DNA of 64,000 nt from Nocardia sp. NBC_00403 (GTDB taxonomy: Bacteria > Actinomycetota > Actinomycetes > Mycobacteriales > Mycobacteriaceae), in contig NZ_CP107939.1 in NCBI RefSeq assembly GCF_036046055.1, positions 744,001 to 808,000 on the forward strand, read 5' to 3'. Below the pieces are notes generated by a model. The model was not told where the DNA came from, did not search any database, and saw only the letters and a program-made list of their open reading frames with translations. Below, piece by piece: positions 24,559 to 33,135 of this stretch (positions are counted from its first letter, which is position 1; every line of letters begins with the position of its first letter). A program made the position numbers and the translations under genes.

Positions 24559-24580
24559 AAACTTACTCTGGAGTAAGTTT
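24559..24580. promoter_or_regulatory. Palindromic operator between fadA2 and fabG4
   Basis: AAACTTACTC (24559-24568) and GAGTAAGTTT (24571-24580) are perfect 10-base inverted arms around TG. The core TTAC-TCTGGA-GTAA at 24563-24576 matches the sites upstream of fadE5 and of the TetR gene at 28335-28934. Placed to control both divergent genes. Confidence 0.85.
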
Positions 24581-24707
24581 GTTGTCGACACCGTACCCCG
24601 CGCAAGTGCGTAATTTCGCCTGGGGACGTGCAGTGAACGAGCAACACCGGTCGGCCGGCAGCCACCGGCGAGTCGAGCACACACACGACACAGAAAAGGG
24701 AGAAACA

Positions 24708-26066
24708 GTGGCAGCGAACAAGAGCAAGGGTGCTCCCAACCTCTACGGATCGTTCGTACACTCTGCCCCCGGACAGTTCCTGGCGAGCAAGCTGGGCCTG
24801 CCGCAGCCGCAGACCCTGCGCCGCTACACCAAGGGCGAGCCGCCGCTGCCCGGCCCGGTGCTGCTCGGCGGCAAGGGCCGCGTCGCAGAGCCGGTGCGCA
24901 CCCTGCTGTCGGACTACACCTTCGCCGACGCACCGAGCCAGGGCGCGAAGTACGGTGCGCTGGTCTTCGACGCCACCGGCATCGGCTCGATCGAGGACCT
25001 TTCGCAGCTCTACGAGTTCTTCCAGCCCGCCATGCGCAGTGTCGCCGCGTCGGGCCGCATCGTGGTGATCGGCACCACCCCCGAGCTCACCGCGAGCGTG
25101 GACGAGCAGATCGCCCAGCGCGCGCTGGAGGGCTTCACCCGCAGCGTCGCCAAGGAACTGCTGCGCGGCGCCACCGCCCAGCTGGTGTACCTGCACCCGG
25201 AGGCGGCCCCGACCGCGACCGGACTGGAATCCACCCTGCGCTTTCTGCTTTCGGCCAAGTCGGCGTTCGTCGACGGCCAGGTCATCCGGGTCGGCAAGGA
25301 CGACGCGGCCGCGCCCGCCAGCTGGGATCGCCCGCTCGAGGGCAAGGTCGCCGTGGTCACCGGCGCGGCCCGCGGCATCGGCGCGACCATCGCCGAGGTG
25401 TTCGCCCGTGACGGCGCCACCGTGATCGTCGCCGACATCCCAGCCGCGGGCGAGGCGCTCTCGGCCACCGCCAACAAGGTCGGCGGCACCGCGCTCGCAC
25501 TGGACGTCACCGCGCCCGACGCCGCGGAAAAGCTGGCCGAATTCGCCACCGAACGTTTCGGCGGCATCGACATCGTCGTGCACAACGCGGGCATCACCCG
25601 TGACAAGCTGCTCGCCAATATGGACGAGGGCCGCTGGAAATCGGTCATCAACGTGAACCTCGCTGCGCCGCACCGCATTACCGAGGGCCTGGTCGCCCGT
25701 GGCGCGCTCAAGGAAGGTGGCCGCGTGATCGACGTGTCCTCCATCGCGGGCATCGCGGGCAACCGCGGTCAGACCAACTACGGCGCCTCCAAGGCCGGTG
25801 TCATCGGCATGGTCAACGCCGAGGCGCCGAAGCTGGCCGAGAAGGGCATCACCATCAATGCGGTCGCGCCCGGCTTCATCGAGACCGCGATGACCGCCGC
25901 CATCCCGCTTGCGACCCGTGAGGCGGGCCGCCTGATGAGCTCGCTGCTGCAGGGCGGCGAGACCGTCGACGTGGCCGAGACCATCGCCTACTTTGCGAGC
26001 CCGGCGTCGAACGCGGTGAGCGGCAACGTGGTTCGGGTCTGCGGGCAGAGCCTGATCGGAGCATGA
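24708..26066 (+). CDS. fabG4: FabG4-type high-molecular-weight 3-oxoacyl reductase
   Basis: A 452-residue SDR from GTG 24708 behind AGGGAG; mycobacterial FabG4 is 454 residues by memory. Residues 1-205 form a degenerate flavodoxin-like/Rossmann domain ([20 protein letters not shown]), and 210-452 the catalytic [20 protein letters not shown] cofactor loop, [34 protein letters not shown] with Ser-Tyr-Lys, and [11 protein letters not shown]. It reduces 3-oxoacyl-CoA/ACP using NADH. The stop overlaps the htdX start (ATGA), so the two are coupled and likely act in sequence on the same acyl chain. Confidence 0.95.
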   Translation: MAANKSKGAPNLYGSFVHSAPGQFLASKLGLPQPQTLRRYTKGEPPLPGPVLLGGKGRVAEPVRTLLSDYTFADAPSQGAKYGALVFDATGIGSIEDLSQLYEFFQPAMRSVAASGRIVVIGTTPELTASVDEQIAQRALEGFTRSVAKELLRGATAQLVYLHPEAAPTATGLESTLRFLLSAKSAFVDGQVIRVGKDDAAAPASWDRPLEGKVAVVTGAARGIGATIAEVFARDGATVIVADIPAAGEALSATANKVGGTALALDVTAPDAAEKLAEFATERFGGIDIVVHNAGITRDKLLANMDEGRWKSVINVNLAAPHRITEGLVARGALKEGGRVIDVSSIAGIAGNRGQTNYGASKAGVIGMVNAEAPKLAEKGITINAVAPGFIETAMTAAIPLATREAGRLMSSLLQGGETVDVAETIAYFASPASNAVSGNVVRVCGQSLIGA

Positions 26067-26959
26067 TGGCACGGGCGGGAACAGGTCGGGAGAAGACGCA
26101 GTTGATCACACTTACCGAACCTCCGAAGAACAGCAGCCTGTTCGTCAAGGCCGCACTCGGCGCGGTCCCGGTGCCGCTGGTCTCGGCACGCAAGTCCACC
26201 CTGCCGGATCGGACCGTCCGGCTCGAGGGTTTCAAGGTGGACCCGGACCACCTTGCCGCGTACTGCCGGGCGACCGGACTGCGGTTCAACGACTCGCTGC
26301 CGCTGACCTACCCGTTCATCCTGAGCTTCCCGCTTGCCATGCAACTGGTGGTGGCGCGCGACTTTCCGTTCGTCGCGGTGGGTGCGGTGCACGCACAGAA
26401 CCTGATCGAGCGCACCCGCGAGATCTCGGTGAGCGAGCCGCTGGACTTCACGACGCACATCGAGAACCTGCGCGAGCACCCGAAGGGTCTGCTCGTCGAT
26501 GCGGTAACCGAGGTCAACGTCGGCAGGGAGCTGGTGTGGCGTCAGGTCACCACCTTCCTGCACCAGCAGCGCACCTCACTGTCGGGTGGACCGAAGCCGG
26601 AGCCGAAGCCGGACGAGGTTCCGCCGCCGCCGCTGCGCACGATGCGGGTGGATCAGAAGACGATCACCCGGTACGCGTCCGCGTCCGGTGATCACAATCC
26701 GATCCACACTTCCGCGTTGGGCGCCAAGGCTTTCGGCTTCCCGAAGGCGATCGCGCACGGCATGTGGTCGGCGGCGAACATCCTCGGCAATATCGAGGGC
26801 CGCATCCCGGAGCAGACGACCTACGCGGTCAAGTTCGGCAAGCCGATTCTGCTGCCGTCCACGGTGAACGTGTACGCGGATCAGGTCGACGGTGGCTGGG
26901 ATCTGGCGTTGCGCAACCCGAAGAAGGGTTACCCGCACCTGACTGCCACGCTGCGCTGA
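26063..26959 (+). CDS. htdX: HtdX-type (R)-3-hydroxyacyl dehydratase, MaoC/double hotdog
   Basis: A 298-residue double-hotdog hydratase. The N-terminal hotdog includes [18 protein letters not shown]; a Pro/Lys linker ([15 protein letters not shown]) follows; the C-terminal hotdog carries [20 protein letters not shown], the hydratase-2 motif with catalytic Asp and His, then IAHGMWSAA. It interconverts (R)-3-hydroxyacyl and 2-enoyl thioesters. It starts at ATG 26063 (or the adjacent ATG 26066), overlapping the fabG4 stop by 4 bases. A strong terminator follows directly, ending the fabG4-htdX operon. Confidence 0.93.
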   Translation: MMARAGTGREKTQLITLTEPPKNSSLFVKAALGAVPVPLVSARKSTLPDRTVRLEGFKVDPDHLAAYCRATGLRFNDSLPLTYPFILSFPLAMQLVVARDFPFVAVGAVHAQNLIERTREISVSEPLDFTTHIENLREHPKGLLVDAVTEVNVGRELVWRQVTTFLHQQRTSLSGGPKPEPKPDEVPPPPLRTMRVDQKTITRYASASGDHNPIHTSALGAKAFGFPKAIAHGMWSAANILGNIEGRIPEQTTYAVKFGKPILLPSTVNVYADQVDGGWDLALRNPKKGYPHLTATLR

Positions 26960-26969
26960 ACAAAGCTGG

Positions 26970-27008
26970 AGCCGGAGCCGCACCTCGAATGCAGGTGCGG
27001 CTCCGGCT
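26970..27008 (+). terminator. Terminator after htdX
   Basis: Perfect 16-base arms AGCCGGAGCCGCACCT (26970-26985) and AGGTGCGGCTCCGGCT (26993-27008) with a 7-base loop, followed by TTTCC. It sits between converging htdX and the DUF5685 gene. Confidence 0.92.
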
Positions 27009-27036
27009 TTTCCGGCACGCTGTCGACGACAATGTC

Positions 27037-28212
27037 TCAGCAGTCGCAGCCGCAGTCACAGCAATTGCCGCAGTCACAGCAATTACCACAGCAGTCACCA
27101 CAATCGCAGCAGTTACCGCAGTCGCAATTCTTGATCCAGGCGTCTTTGCGCCGGCCGGAGCACGGGCTGGTGTGGTCGGCGCAGCAGGCGTGGCCGGTGC
27201 AGTAGACACCTAGGACCAAGGCGAGAGCTTCGCCCAGGCCGGGGCGGCGCGTCGGCGGGCGGTGCCCGGTGTTGGGCGGACCGGGGTACTGCAAGGTCAC
27301 CTTGTCGCGGGATGTGTTGCAGGCGTTAGCAGTTGCGCCGACGCCGCGGCCCACCTTGCGTACCAGGGCGTGCAGCGGGTCCAGCAGCATCCAGCGGACG
27401 GTTGGCACCTGATCCAGCCCGGCCGCGGAGACGGCCGCGCGGACCTGAGAGTCCGATTGCCGCAGTAGGTCATAAGCCTCCGGCATGGTCGTTCCGGTGG
27501 CCGCGAGCGGGTTGAACCGACCGCGCGTGCTGTCCGCGTCGAAATCCTCGACAGCGTCGGCGAGATGCGCGATACGGCCGAAATGTCTACCCGCCTCGCG
27601 CAATGCGGCGATGTTCTCCGGACGGTCGGCCAGCACCGCGGTGTGCCCGAACAATTCCGAGGCACAGATCTGGGTCGGTGCGGTCAGCTGATCCAGGGTC
27701 GGCCGTGCGCGCGTCGACTGTGCACCACCCACGCGACGTTCGAGTTCGACCTGCGAATCTATCGCGGCGACAAGAGGTTCCACGTTCAGCCCGATCAGGC
27801 TCGCCTGCGAACGTGCCCGCTCGGCCCACCGGCCGGAAACCTTGGCCATCGGCCGTCTGGTCAGCGCCGAACTGTCACCGTCCTGGACATGATCGCGAAT
27901 CTTGGCCGCGCCCAACAACAGTGATGCCGTCGATGCCAGCAGCACACCCGGCGAGTCGGCAGCGGCAACCGTGGCCCGCTGCATGCCGCGCAACGCGCAC
28001 GGCCCCGCGGCGGTCCGCGCCATCGGCCCGGAGAGCTGAGCCTCGGTCAGCACGCTCAGCACGATCGCATCGGTATTGGTCGCCGTCCGCGCCAACTGCC
28101 CGTGCCCGTCGCGCAATCCCAGACACAGCCCACACATATGGGTGCGCCACTCCGTCGCGTCGATGCCGTACTTCTCCGCGCCATGCGAACACGGCCGCAA
28201 CATCCCGAACAA
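27037..28212 (-). CDS. DUF5685-like protein with a cysteine-repeat tail
   Basis: A 391-residue protein. The main part (1-340) is helical and resembles the DUF5685 family: MFGMLRPCSHGAEKYGIDATEWRTHMCGLCLGLRD has a Cys-rich start, and FGRIAHLADAVEDFDADSTRGRFNPLA gives an Asp-rich segment reminiscent of isoprenoid-synthase helices (by eye only). The last ~30 residues are almost entirely Cys, Asp, Asn and Gly in repeats of the type CDCGNCC, encoded by a repeating ~18-base unit at 27037-27130. With more than 15 cysteines, the tail could bind several metal ions. It stands alone between htdX and the TetR gene; function unknown. Confidence 0.82.
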   Translation of the reverse strand: MFGMLRPCSHGAEKYGIDATEWRTHMCGLCLGLRDGHGQLARTATNTDAIVLSVLTEAQLSGPMARTAAGPCALRGMQRATVAAADSPGVLLASTASLLLGAAKIRDHVQDGDSSALTRRPMAKVSGRWAERARSQASLIGLNVEPLVAAIDSQVELERRVGGAQSTRARPTLDQLTAPTQICASELFGHTAVLADRPENIAALREAGRHFGRIAHLADAVEDFDADSTRGRFNPLAATGTTMPEAYDLLRQSDSQVRAAVSAAGLDQVPTVRWMLLDPLHALVRKVGRGVGATANACNTSRDKVTLQYPGPPNTGHRPPTRRPGLGEALALVLGVYCTGHACCADHTSPCSGRRKDAWIKNCDCGNCCDCGDCCGNCCDCGNCCDCGCDC

Positions 28213-28334
28213 TTCCGCCCCGTCCCTCCCCGGCTGCCACCGAATCAGCCGGTCCTTACTCGATGAACTCCCGCACTCTGTCAGCCCGTCGACGACGTGG
28301 CAAGCCGAGCGGCAATCATCTCGCCAGAGCCGAG

Positions 28335-28934
28335 CTACTCGGCTTTCTTGCGACCCGCGAGGCCGCGCCAGGCGAGGTCGTCGAGGAGGTCGACGGCTTC
28401 GCCGACTTCGATCCCCCCGGCGGCCACGCGGTCGGCGATCGCTTCGCCCGCGCCGATGACCGCTACGGCCACCACGTCGAAGTTGGTGCCAGGCTCGGCA
28501 TGCTTCGCGCTGGACTCGAGCAGTTTGGCGGTGAGCTCGATGACGCGCTCGCGGGCGTTCTCGATCTCCGAGGCGAAGGCTTGCTGCCCGATCGCCTGGC
28601 GGTAGAGGACCTGCCAGGAGCGACGGTTGCTGTCGACGAAACCGAGGAAACCCTCCAGCGCGGTACGGACCTGCTCGTGCGGGGACAACTGCGGGTTGCC
28701 CGCCGGTGCCACCGACTCGATGAATCGCAGCCCCTCGCGCTGGATGCAGGCGCGGAACAACTCGTCCTTGGAGCCGTAGTAGAGATACAGCATCGGCTTG
28801 GAGATCTTGGCCTCGGCGGCGATCGCATCCATCGAGGTGTCGTGGAAGCCTTTGCGCGAGAACACCTCGACCGCGGCGTCGAGCATCTGCTGCTCACGAA
28901 CCGCCCGAGGAAGTCGCTTCGTCCCGCCAGCCAT
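28335..28934 (-). CDS. TetR-family regulator, Rv0238-like
   Basis: A 199-residue TetR repressor. Residues about 10-57 are the DNA-binding domain (MLDAAVEVFSRKGFHDTSMD, then AIAAEAKISKPMLYLYYGSK). The C-terminal domain is helical and ends GLAGRKKAE. The position between htdX and lpqI matches Rv0238 in M. tuberculosis (memory). Its own promoter region has TTAC-TCCAAG-GTAA at 28967-28980, the core also found at fadA2/fabG4 and fadE5. It is therefore the leading candidate for the repressor of this lipid set, probably relieved by an acyl-CoA (inference). Confidence 0.92.
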   Translation of the reverse strand: MAGGTKRLPRAVREQQMLDAAVEVFSRKGFHDTSMDAIAAEAKISKPMLYLYYGSKDELFRACIQREGLRFIESVAPAGNPQLSPHEQVRTALEGFLGFVDSNRRSWQVLYRQAIGQQAFASEIENARERVIELTAKLLESSAKHAEPGTNFDVVAVAVIGAGEAIADRVAAGGIEVGEAVDLLDDLAWRGLAGRKKAE

Positions 28935-28966
28935 CCACTCTCCTACCGCATGGTGAAGTTCCTATA

Positions 28967-28980
28967 TTACTCCAAGGTAA
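28967..28980. promoter_or_regulatory. TTAC-N6-GTAA site upstream of the TetR gene
   Basis: TTACTCCAAGGTAA lies 33 bases upstream of the TetR start, in a local AT-rich segment. Its half-sites are identical to those of the 24563-24576 and 8299-8312 sites. Consistent with autoregulation. Confidence 0.7.
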
Positions 28981-29178
28981 GTTCCGTGGGTTGGATTTGC
29001 TCACCAGTCGCCCGATATCGCGGTGATGAGATGTCACAACGCCAGGGACGATCCGCCGACCCGGAGTTGATCGGCCCGGTGATCATGCCGGACTCGACGC
29101 GTCCCGTCACCTGACTCTGTACATCTCTGGGAACGCCGGGCGATCACGGATCGAGCCCGCGCTCCGCACACACGACAA

Positions 29179-29208
29179 CCGCCGTCCCCGATCACTGCGG
29201 GACGGCGG
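29179..29208 (-). terminator. Terminator after lpqI
   Basis: Perfect 10-base arms CCGCCGTCCC (29179-29188) and GGGACGGCGG (29199-29208) with a 10-base loop, 29 bases past the lpqI stop on the minus strand. Confidence 0.7.
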
Positions 29209-29236
29209 CCTCGGACAACACGGCTCGAGCGTCAGC

Positions 29237-30415
29237 TCAGCAGGTCAGCGCGCCCTTGTAGCGCGCGATACGCAGCACAGAGGCATCGACGCGGGCGGCA
29301 GGCAGGCGACCGCTCGACACCGCCTCTTCGAGACGATCGAGCACCTGCGGTACCGCGTCGGTGGTTATCCACAGGGCGTTGTCGGCGCCCGCGACCAGCG
29401 CCGCCTCGACCGCCTCCTCGATACTCATCCGGCTGGTGATCGCGGCCATGCCGCCGAGATCGTCGGTGAAGATGACGCCACGGAAAGGCGCGGCGCCGTA
29501 TCCGGTGCCGTCCCGCAGCAGCGACATGGCCTCGGGACTGATACTGGCGGGGATGCCGGGGGTGGTGAGGCCGGGCACGTCGAGATGACCGACCATGACC
29601 GCAGCGCCGGAGTTGATCAGGGTGCGGAACGGAGCGAGGTCGACGGTCTGCAGTTGGTCCAGCGGCGGGGTGCGAACCGCGCCCGTGTGGGAGTCACCGG
29701 AGCCGGAGCCGTGGCCCGGGAAGTGCTTCATCACCGTGCCGACGCCGACCTCGCGCATGGCGCGGATGTAGGCGTCCGCGTAGCGGGTCACCACGGCCGG
29801 ATCATCGGAGAACGAACGGTCACCGATGACGGAATCGTCGGGCTGGCTGCTCACGTCCACGTCGGGCGCGAAATCCACCGTCACGCCGAGGTCCTTCAGC
29901 GCCTTGCCCCTGGTCAGCGTGGCGTCGTAGAACTGTTCGGGCGTCATGGTCTGCGCGGTCACCCGTGCCGAGGGCGCGACGCCGATCAAGTCCTTGACTC
30001 GAGAGACGCGGCCGCCCTCCTCATCGATGGTCACCATCAGCGGAACCTTGGCCGCGGCCGTGACCTGGCCGATCTGACCGTCGGCCAGCAGTGCCTGCTC
30101 CGTCCAGCCGCCGACGAAGATACCGCCCACCTGTTCGGTGCCCACCACATTCGTGGCATCGGCGGCGCCGGTGACCCCGACGGTCAACAGCTGCGCCAGC
30201 TTCTGACGTGGCGTGAATCGCGCGAGATAGTCGGCCGCGCAATCCGGTTTTGCCGATGCAGTGCCGGGTACCCCCGATGCGGATCCCGGCAGCGCGTCGG
30301 TCGGCTGCGCCCGCGAGGTTGTCGTGGCGGTAATGGTGTCACCGCTCGAGCACGAGGTCGCGACGGCGGCGAGGATAGCGAGCAGAACGAGAGGCGTCTT
30401 CCGCATGAGTGTCAA
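29237..30415 (-). CDS. lpqI: LpqI lipoprotein, GH3 beta-N-acetylglucosaminidase (NagZ type)
   Basis: A 392-residue lipoprotein. Residues 1-22 are a lipoprotein signal ending ATSC, with Cys22 the likely acylated residue, followed by a Ser/Thr/Pro linker. The rest is a GH3 domain: LMVTIDEEGGRVSR, VDFAPDVDV, MKHFPGHGSGSGDSH with the bacterial NagZ-type Asp-His dyad as acid/base, and FTDDLGGMAAI containing the nucleophilic Asp. It removes N-acetylglucosamine from muropeptides during wall recycling. Adjacent to the TetR gene, as in Mycobacterium. An 18-base palindrome lies 13 bases upstream of the start. Confidence 0.93.
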   Translation of the reverse strand: MTLMRKTPLVLLAILAAVATSCSSGDTITATTTSRAQPTDALPGSASGVPGTASAKPDCAADYLARFTPRQKLAQLLTVGVTGAADATNVVGTEQVGGIFVGGWTEQALLADGQIGQVTAAAKVPLMVTIDEEGGRVSRVKDLIGVAPSARVTAQTMTPEQFYDATLTRGKALKDLGVTVDFAPDVDVSSQPDDSVIGDRSFSDDPAVVTRYADAYIRAMREVGVGTVMKHFPGHGSGSGDSHTGAVRTPPLDQLQTVDLAPFRTLINSGAAVMVGHLDVPGLTTPGIPASISPEAMSLLRDGTGYGAAPFRGVIFTDDLGGMAAITSRMSIEEAVEAALVAGADNALWITTDAVPQVLDRLEEAVSSGRLPAARVDASVLRIARYKGALTC

Positions 30416-30427
30416 CGGTAATCGCAG

Positions 30428-30445
30428 ACCCCGACGCGTCGGGGT
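30428..30445. promoter_or_regulatory. 18-bp perfect palindrome upstream of lpqI
   Basis: ACCCCGACGCGTCGGGGT is a perfect palindrome with no spacer, 12 bases upstream of the lpqI ATG. So close to the start it would act as a repressor site or in the leader RNA. The remaining 275 bases up to the stress-protein gene show no other feature. Confidence 0.5.
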
Positions 30446-30720
30446 GCGACCCGCCGCAGCGGACGAGCGCCCTACCCTGCCCAGTTGGGTTTACGGTGAC
30501 CAGCTGCGGTGTTGGGCGACCGATCGCGCGGCTGGCCGGTCCGGTGCGGGGATTCGCTTGGCCCCGAACAGTATTCCGGCAATCGGGGCGCCGGCCGCCT
30601 GCCTACATCGACCATTCACCCATTTCGTGCGGCCGATTGCCCGCGCGCGGCGCGGCCGCCACAGTGACCTCCCGGAGTAGCCTGATTGCGTAGCCATGTG
30701 ACTCCGACCAGGAGGTCATC

Positions 30721-31200
30721 GTGCCCTGCGATCTGATGCTCATTGCTTATGACGGCTCCGAGAATGCCAAGCGGGCCATCGAATACGCCGGACGGTTCCT
30801 TTCCGCGAACCGGGCCGTGGTGCTGACCGCATGGGAACCGATGGTGCGCCAAGCCGCGCGCCTGTCCGGCCTGTCCGGAGTGATGCAGCCGGAATGGGTG
30901 CCCGACGAAGAGGTCGAGGACATCGCCTACGTCGACGCCCGCAGCGTGAACACCGAGGGCGTCCGGCTGGCCAAGCTCGCCGGCCTGAATGCCGAGGCGC
31001 GCACCACCGAATGCACCACGACGATCTGGAACGCCATTGTCGAATGCGCCGACGACCTCGACGTCGACATCATCGTCGCAGGCACTCGTGGCGCCACCGG
31101 CATCCGCGCCCTGCTGCACAGCAGCGTCGCCGACGCCGTCCTCAAGCACTGCCACCGGCCCGTCCTGATGGTGCCGCCGGGCAAGGAGCCCCGGCGCTAG
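30721..31200 (+). CDS. Universal stress protein (UspA fold)
   Basis: A 159-residue single-domain Usp, starting at GTG behind AGGAGG. LMLIAYDGSENAKRAIEYAG is the N-terminal strand and helix; the C-terminal AGTRGATGIRALLHSSVADA matches the ATP-binding pattern G-x2-G-x9-G/S-(S/T), so it probably binds ATP. The nearest genes on this strand, isochorismate synthase and the aftD group, are separated by an intergenic repeat, so it is likely monocistronic. Confidence 0.92.
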   Translation: MPCDLMLIAYDGSENAKRAIEYAGRFLSANRAVVLTAWEPMVRQAARLSGLSGVMQPEWVPDEEVEDIAYVDARSVNTEGVRLAKLAGLNAEARTTECTTTIWNAIVECADDLDVDIIVAGTRGATGIRALLHSSVADAVLKHCHRPVLMVPPGKEPRR

Positions 31201-31332
31201 CCCGACGAGTGGCAGCTCGTGGAGAGACTCCGCGGCATGTTGCAGCGGCCATGCGCCACCGACTCGGCGGCGCGACCGCAGCGGTGAGATATGGGTCGCT
31301 GATGGGCGGTGCGTGCGGGGTGGCGGTGTTAG

Positions 31333-31398
31333 GCGGCTGCCTCGCCTTCGCTCGGCCCGGCGCAATAGCGGCTGCCTCGCCTTCGCTCGGCCCGGCGC
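31333..31398 (+). repeat. 31-bp tandem direct repeat, two exact copies
   Basis: The 31-base unit beginning GCGGCTGCCTCGCC occurs at 31333-31363 and again, identical, at 31368-31398, giving a 35-base period. It lies in the leader of the isochorismate synthase gene, about 50 bases before its ATG. The unit resembles the TCGCCTTCGCTCGGC-type intergenic repeats common in actinobacteria. Confidence 0.8.
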
Positions 31399-31445
31399 GA
31401 CTGGCGACGGACTCCGTCCGGCAGTGCGATTAGGGTCGAGGGATC

Positions 31446-32540
31446 ATGGACGGTTTTCTGCTCGCTCAGCCAGGTGGTGTTGTTCGCGCGTCCGGTAGGC
31501 GGATCGCGTTCGACGAACCGACGCGAGCGGTGGCGGCACTGCGCGACGGCACCGCGAAGCTGGTGGTCGGCGCGCTGCCGTTCGATCCGCGGCAGCCCGC
31601 CGCGCTGAGCGTCCCGGAACGGGCACAGCACACTGCGGGACCATGGCGGCCCGCCGCCCTGCCCGAGCTACCCGCGGTGGCGGTGGTCACCGAGATACCC
31701 AGTCCGGCAGAGCATGTCGCGCGGGTGACGAAGCTGGTCGAGCAGTTGCAGGATCCTGGGCAGCGGCTGCGCAAGGTCGTTGCCGCCAGATCGGTACTGG
31801 CGCAGGCACAGGATGTACTCGATCCGGAGTTGGTGGCCGGACATCTGCTCACCAGGCATCCGCACGCCAATGTGTTCGCGGTCGACCTGACACCCGCGGG
31901 ACGAGCAGGTGTCACGCTGGTCGGCGCTACGCCGGAAGTTCTGGTCGCGCGCCATGGCACCACCGTCACGCTGCGGCCGCTCGCAGGCACGCTGCCACGG
32001 CTCGCCGATCCCGAGGCGGACGCGGCGCAGGCACGCGAATTGTTGGCCAGCGACAAGAATCGTGACGAGCATGCCTTCGTCGTCGACTGGATCCGGGAGA
32101 AACTCACCCCGGTGTGCGCGCAGCTGAGCATCCCCGACGGTCCGGAGCTGATCAACACCCATGAGGTCTGGCACCTCGCCACACCGATCACCGGCCGACT
32201 GCGCGACCCCGCGACCACCGCCCTGGATCTGGCGCTGCTGCTGCATCCCACACCGGCGGTCTGCGGGACGCCGACCGACTTGGCACTCGACACGATCACT
32301 CACATGGAAGAGGACCGCGGCTTCTACGGCGGCGCGGTGGGCTGGTGCGACGAGTACGGCGATGGCGAGTGGGTTGTCGCCATCCGCTGTGCGGAACTCT
32401 CGGCCGACGGCCGCTCGGTGCGCGCCTTCGCGGGCGGCGGCATCGTCGCCGCCTCCGATCCACACGCCGAACTCGACGAGACCACAGCCAAACTCCGCAC
32501 CCTGCTCGGCAGCCTGCACTGCGCGATCCCGGAAGGCTGA
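31446..32540 (+). CDS. Isochorismate synthase
   Basis: A 364-residue chorismate-binding enzyme of the EntC/DhbC/MenF size. RLRKVVAARSVLAQA contains the catalytic-base lysine region, GATPEVLVAR the SPE-like motif, LRPLAGTLPRL and SDKNRDEHAFVVDWIRE the Mg/substrate segment (KDxxEHxxVV), and HEVWHLATPITGRL, HPTPAVCGTP and MEEDRGFYGGAVGW complete the family blocks. It converts chorismate to isochorismate, the first step toward salicylate siderophores or menaquinone. No siderophore genes are adjacent here, so the end product is undecided. Confidence 0.92.
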   Translation: MDGFLLAQPGGVVRASGRRIAFDEPTRAVAALRDGTAKLVVGALPFDPRQPAALSVPERAQHTAGPWRPAALPELPAVAVVTEIPSPAEHVARVTKLVEQLQDPGQRLRKVVAARSVLAQAQDVLDPELVAGHLLTRHPHANVFAVDLTPAGRAGVTLVGATPEVLVARHGTTVTLRPLAGTLPRLADPEADAAQARELLASDKNRDEHAFVVDWIREKLTPVCAQLSIPDGPELINTHEVWHLATPITGRLRDPATTALDLALLLHPTPAVCGTPTDLALDTITHMEEDRGFYGGAVGWCDEYGDGEWVVAIRCAELSADGRSVRAFAGGGIVAASDPHAELDETTAKLRTLLGSLHCAIPEG

Positions 32541-32839
32541 TCCGGTTCCAACAAGCGGTCCGCCGACGGCGGCCCGAGAACGTGCCCATTCGACCCGGAG
32601 TCACAGCCACCACCGCGACATCCATGACGGAATACAGCGCCGTGCGGATCGACAAGCTTGTCCGTCGGCTCCGGGCCGTAACCGCGCCGGATGGATCGTT
32701 TGTCGAGCGGTCGCAATCGGTGGATGTCAGCGGCTGCGCCCGTTGATGTCGGTTATCGACGGGCTGAACGCACGCGAAGCGCAGTGTTACTGCTAGGTTG
32801 ACCCGGAATGTGCCTGCATCGATGTATTGGAGTGCCGCG
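32541..32839 (+). other. Intergenic region with a doubtful 40-codon frame
   Basis: About 300 bases separate isochorismate synthase from the DUF2613 gene. A frame at 32624-32746 (MTEYSAVRIDKLVRRLRAVT...) has protein-like composition but no ribosome site and no recognised family, so it is not called as a gene. The promoter of the DUF2613-aftD unit should lie in the last 90 bases. Confidence 0.3.
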
Positions 32840-33010
32840 ATGAAGTTTGCTGTCCCTGGTGTTGCGAGTGCGGTCGCCGGCGCCGTGCTGGGCGCGATCG
32901 CGGTGTTGATCATCACCGTGGCTGTGCAGCAGAACACGCGTCCGGACATCGACCACACCGGTGATTCCGACTCCTCGCTGCTCAACAGCGTCGAGTACGG
33001 CAGCCGCTGA
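32840..33010 (+). CDS. DUF2613 small membrane protein (Rv0236A-like)
   Basis: A 56-residue protein: MKFAVPGVASAVAGAVLGAI begins a single N-terminal hydrophobic helix (about 5-30), followed by a short polar tail (QQNTRPDIDHTGDSDSSLLN, then SVEYGSR). It is conserved next to aftD in mycobacteria as Rv0236A (memory). Its TGA stop lies within CTGACC, which may be where AftD translation begins, suggesting coupling. It may be an AftD partner (inference). Confidence 0.85.
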   Translation: MKFAVPGVASAVAGAVLGAIAVLIITVAVQQNTRPDIDHTGDSDSSLLNSVEYGSR

Positions 33011-33135
33011 CCTCCGCTTCATCCGCCGACTCGCTCGGCTCCTCCGCAGCGGCGCCCAGCCGAGACGGCGGGCCGCACGGCTCGGGTCGCGAGATCGGCG
33101 CCGCCCCGCTCGGTAGACGATGGTTCGTCGGGACC

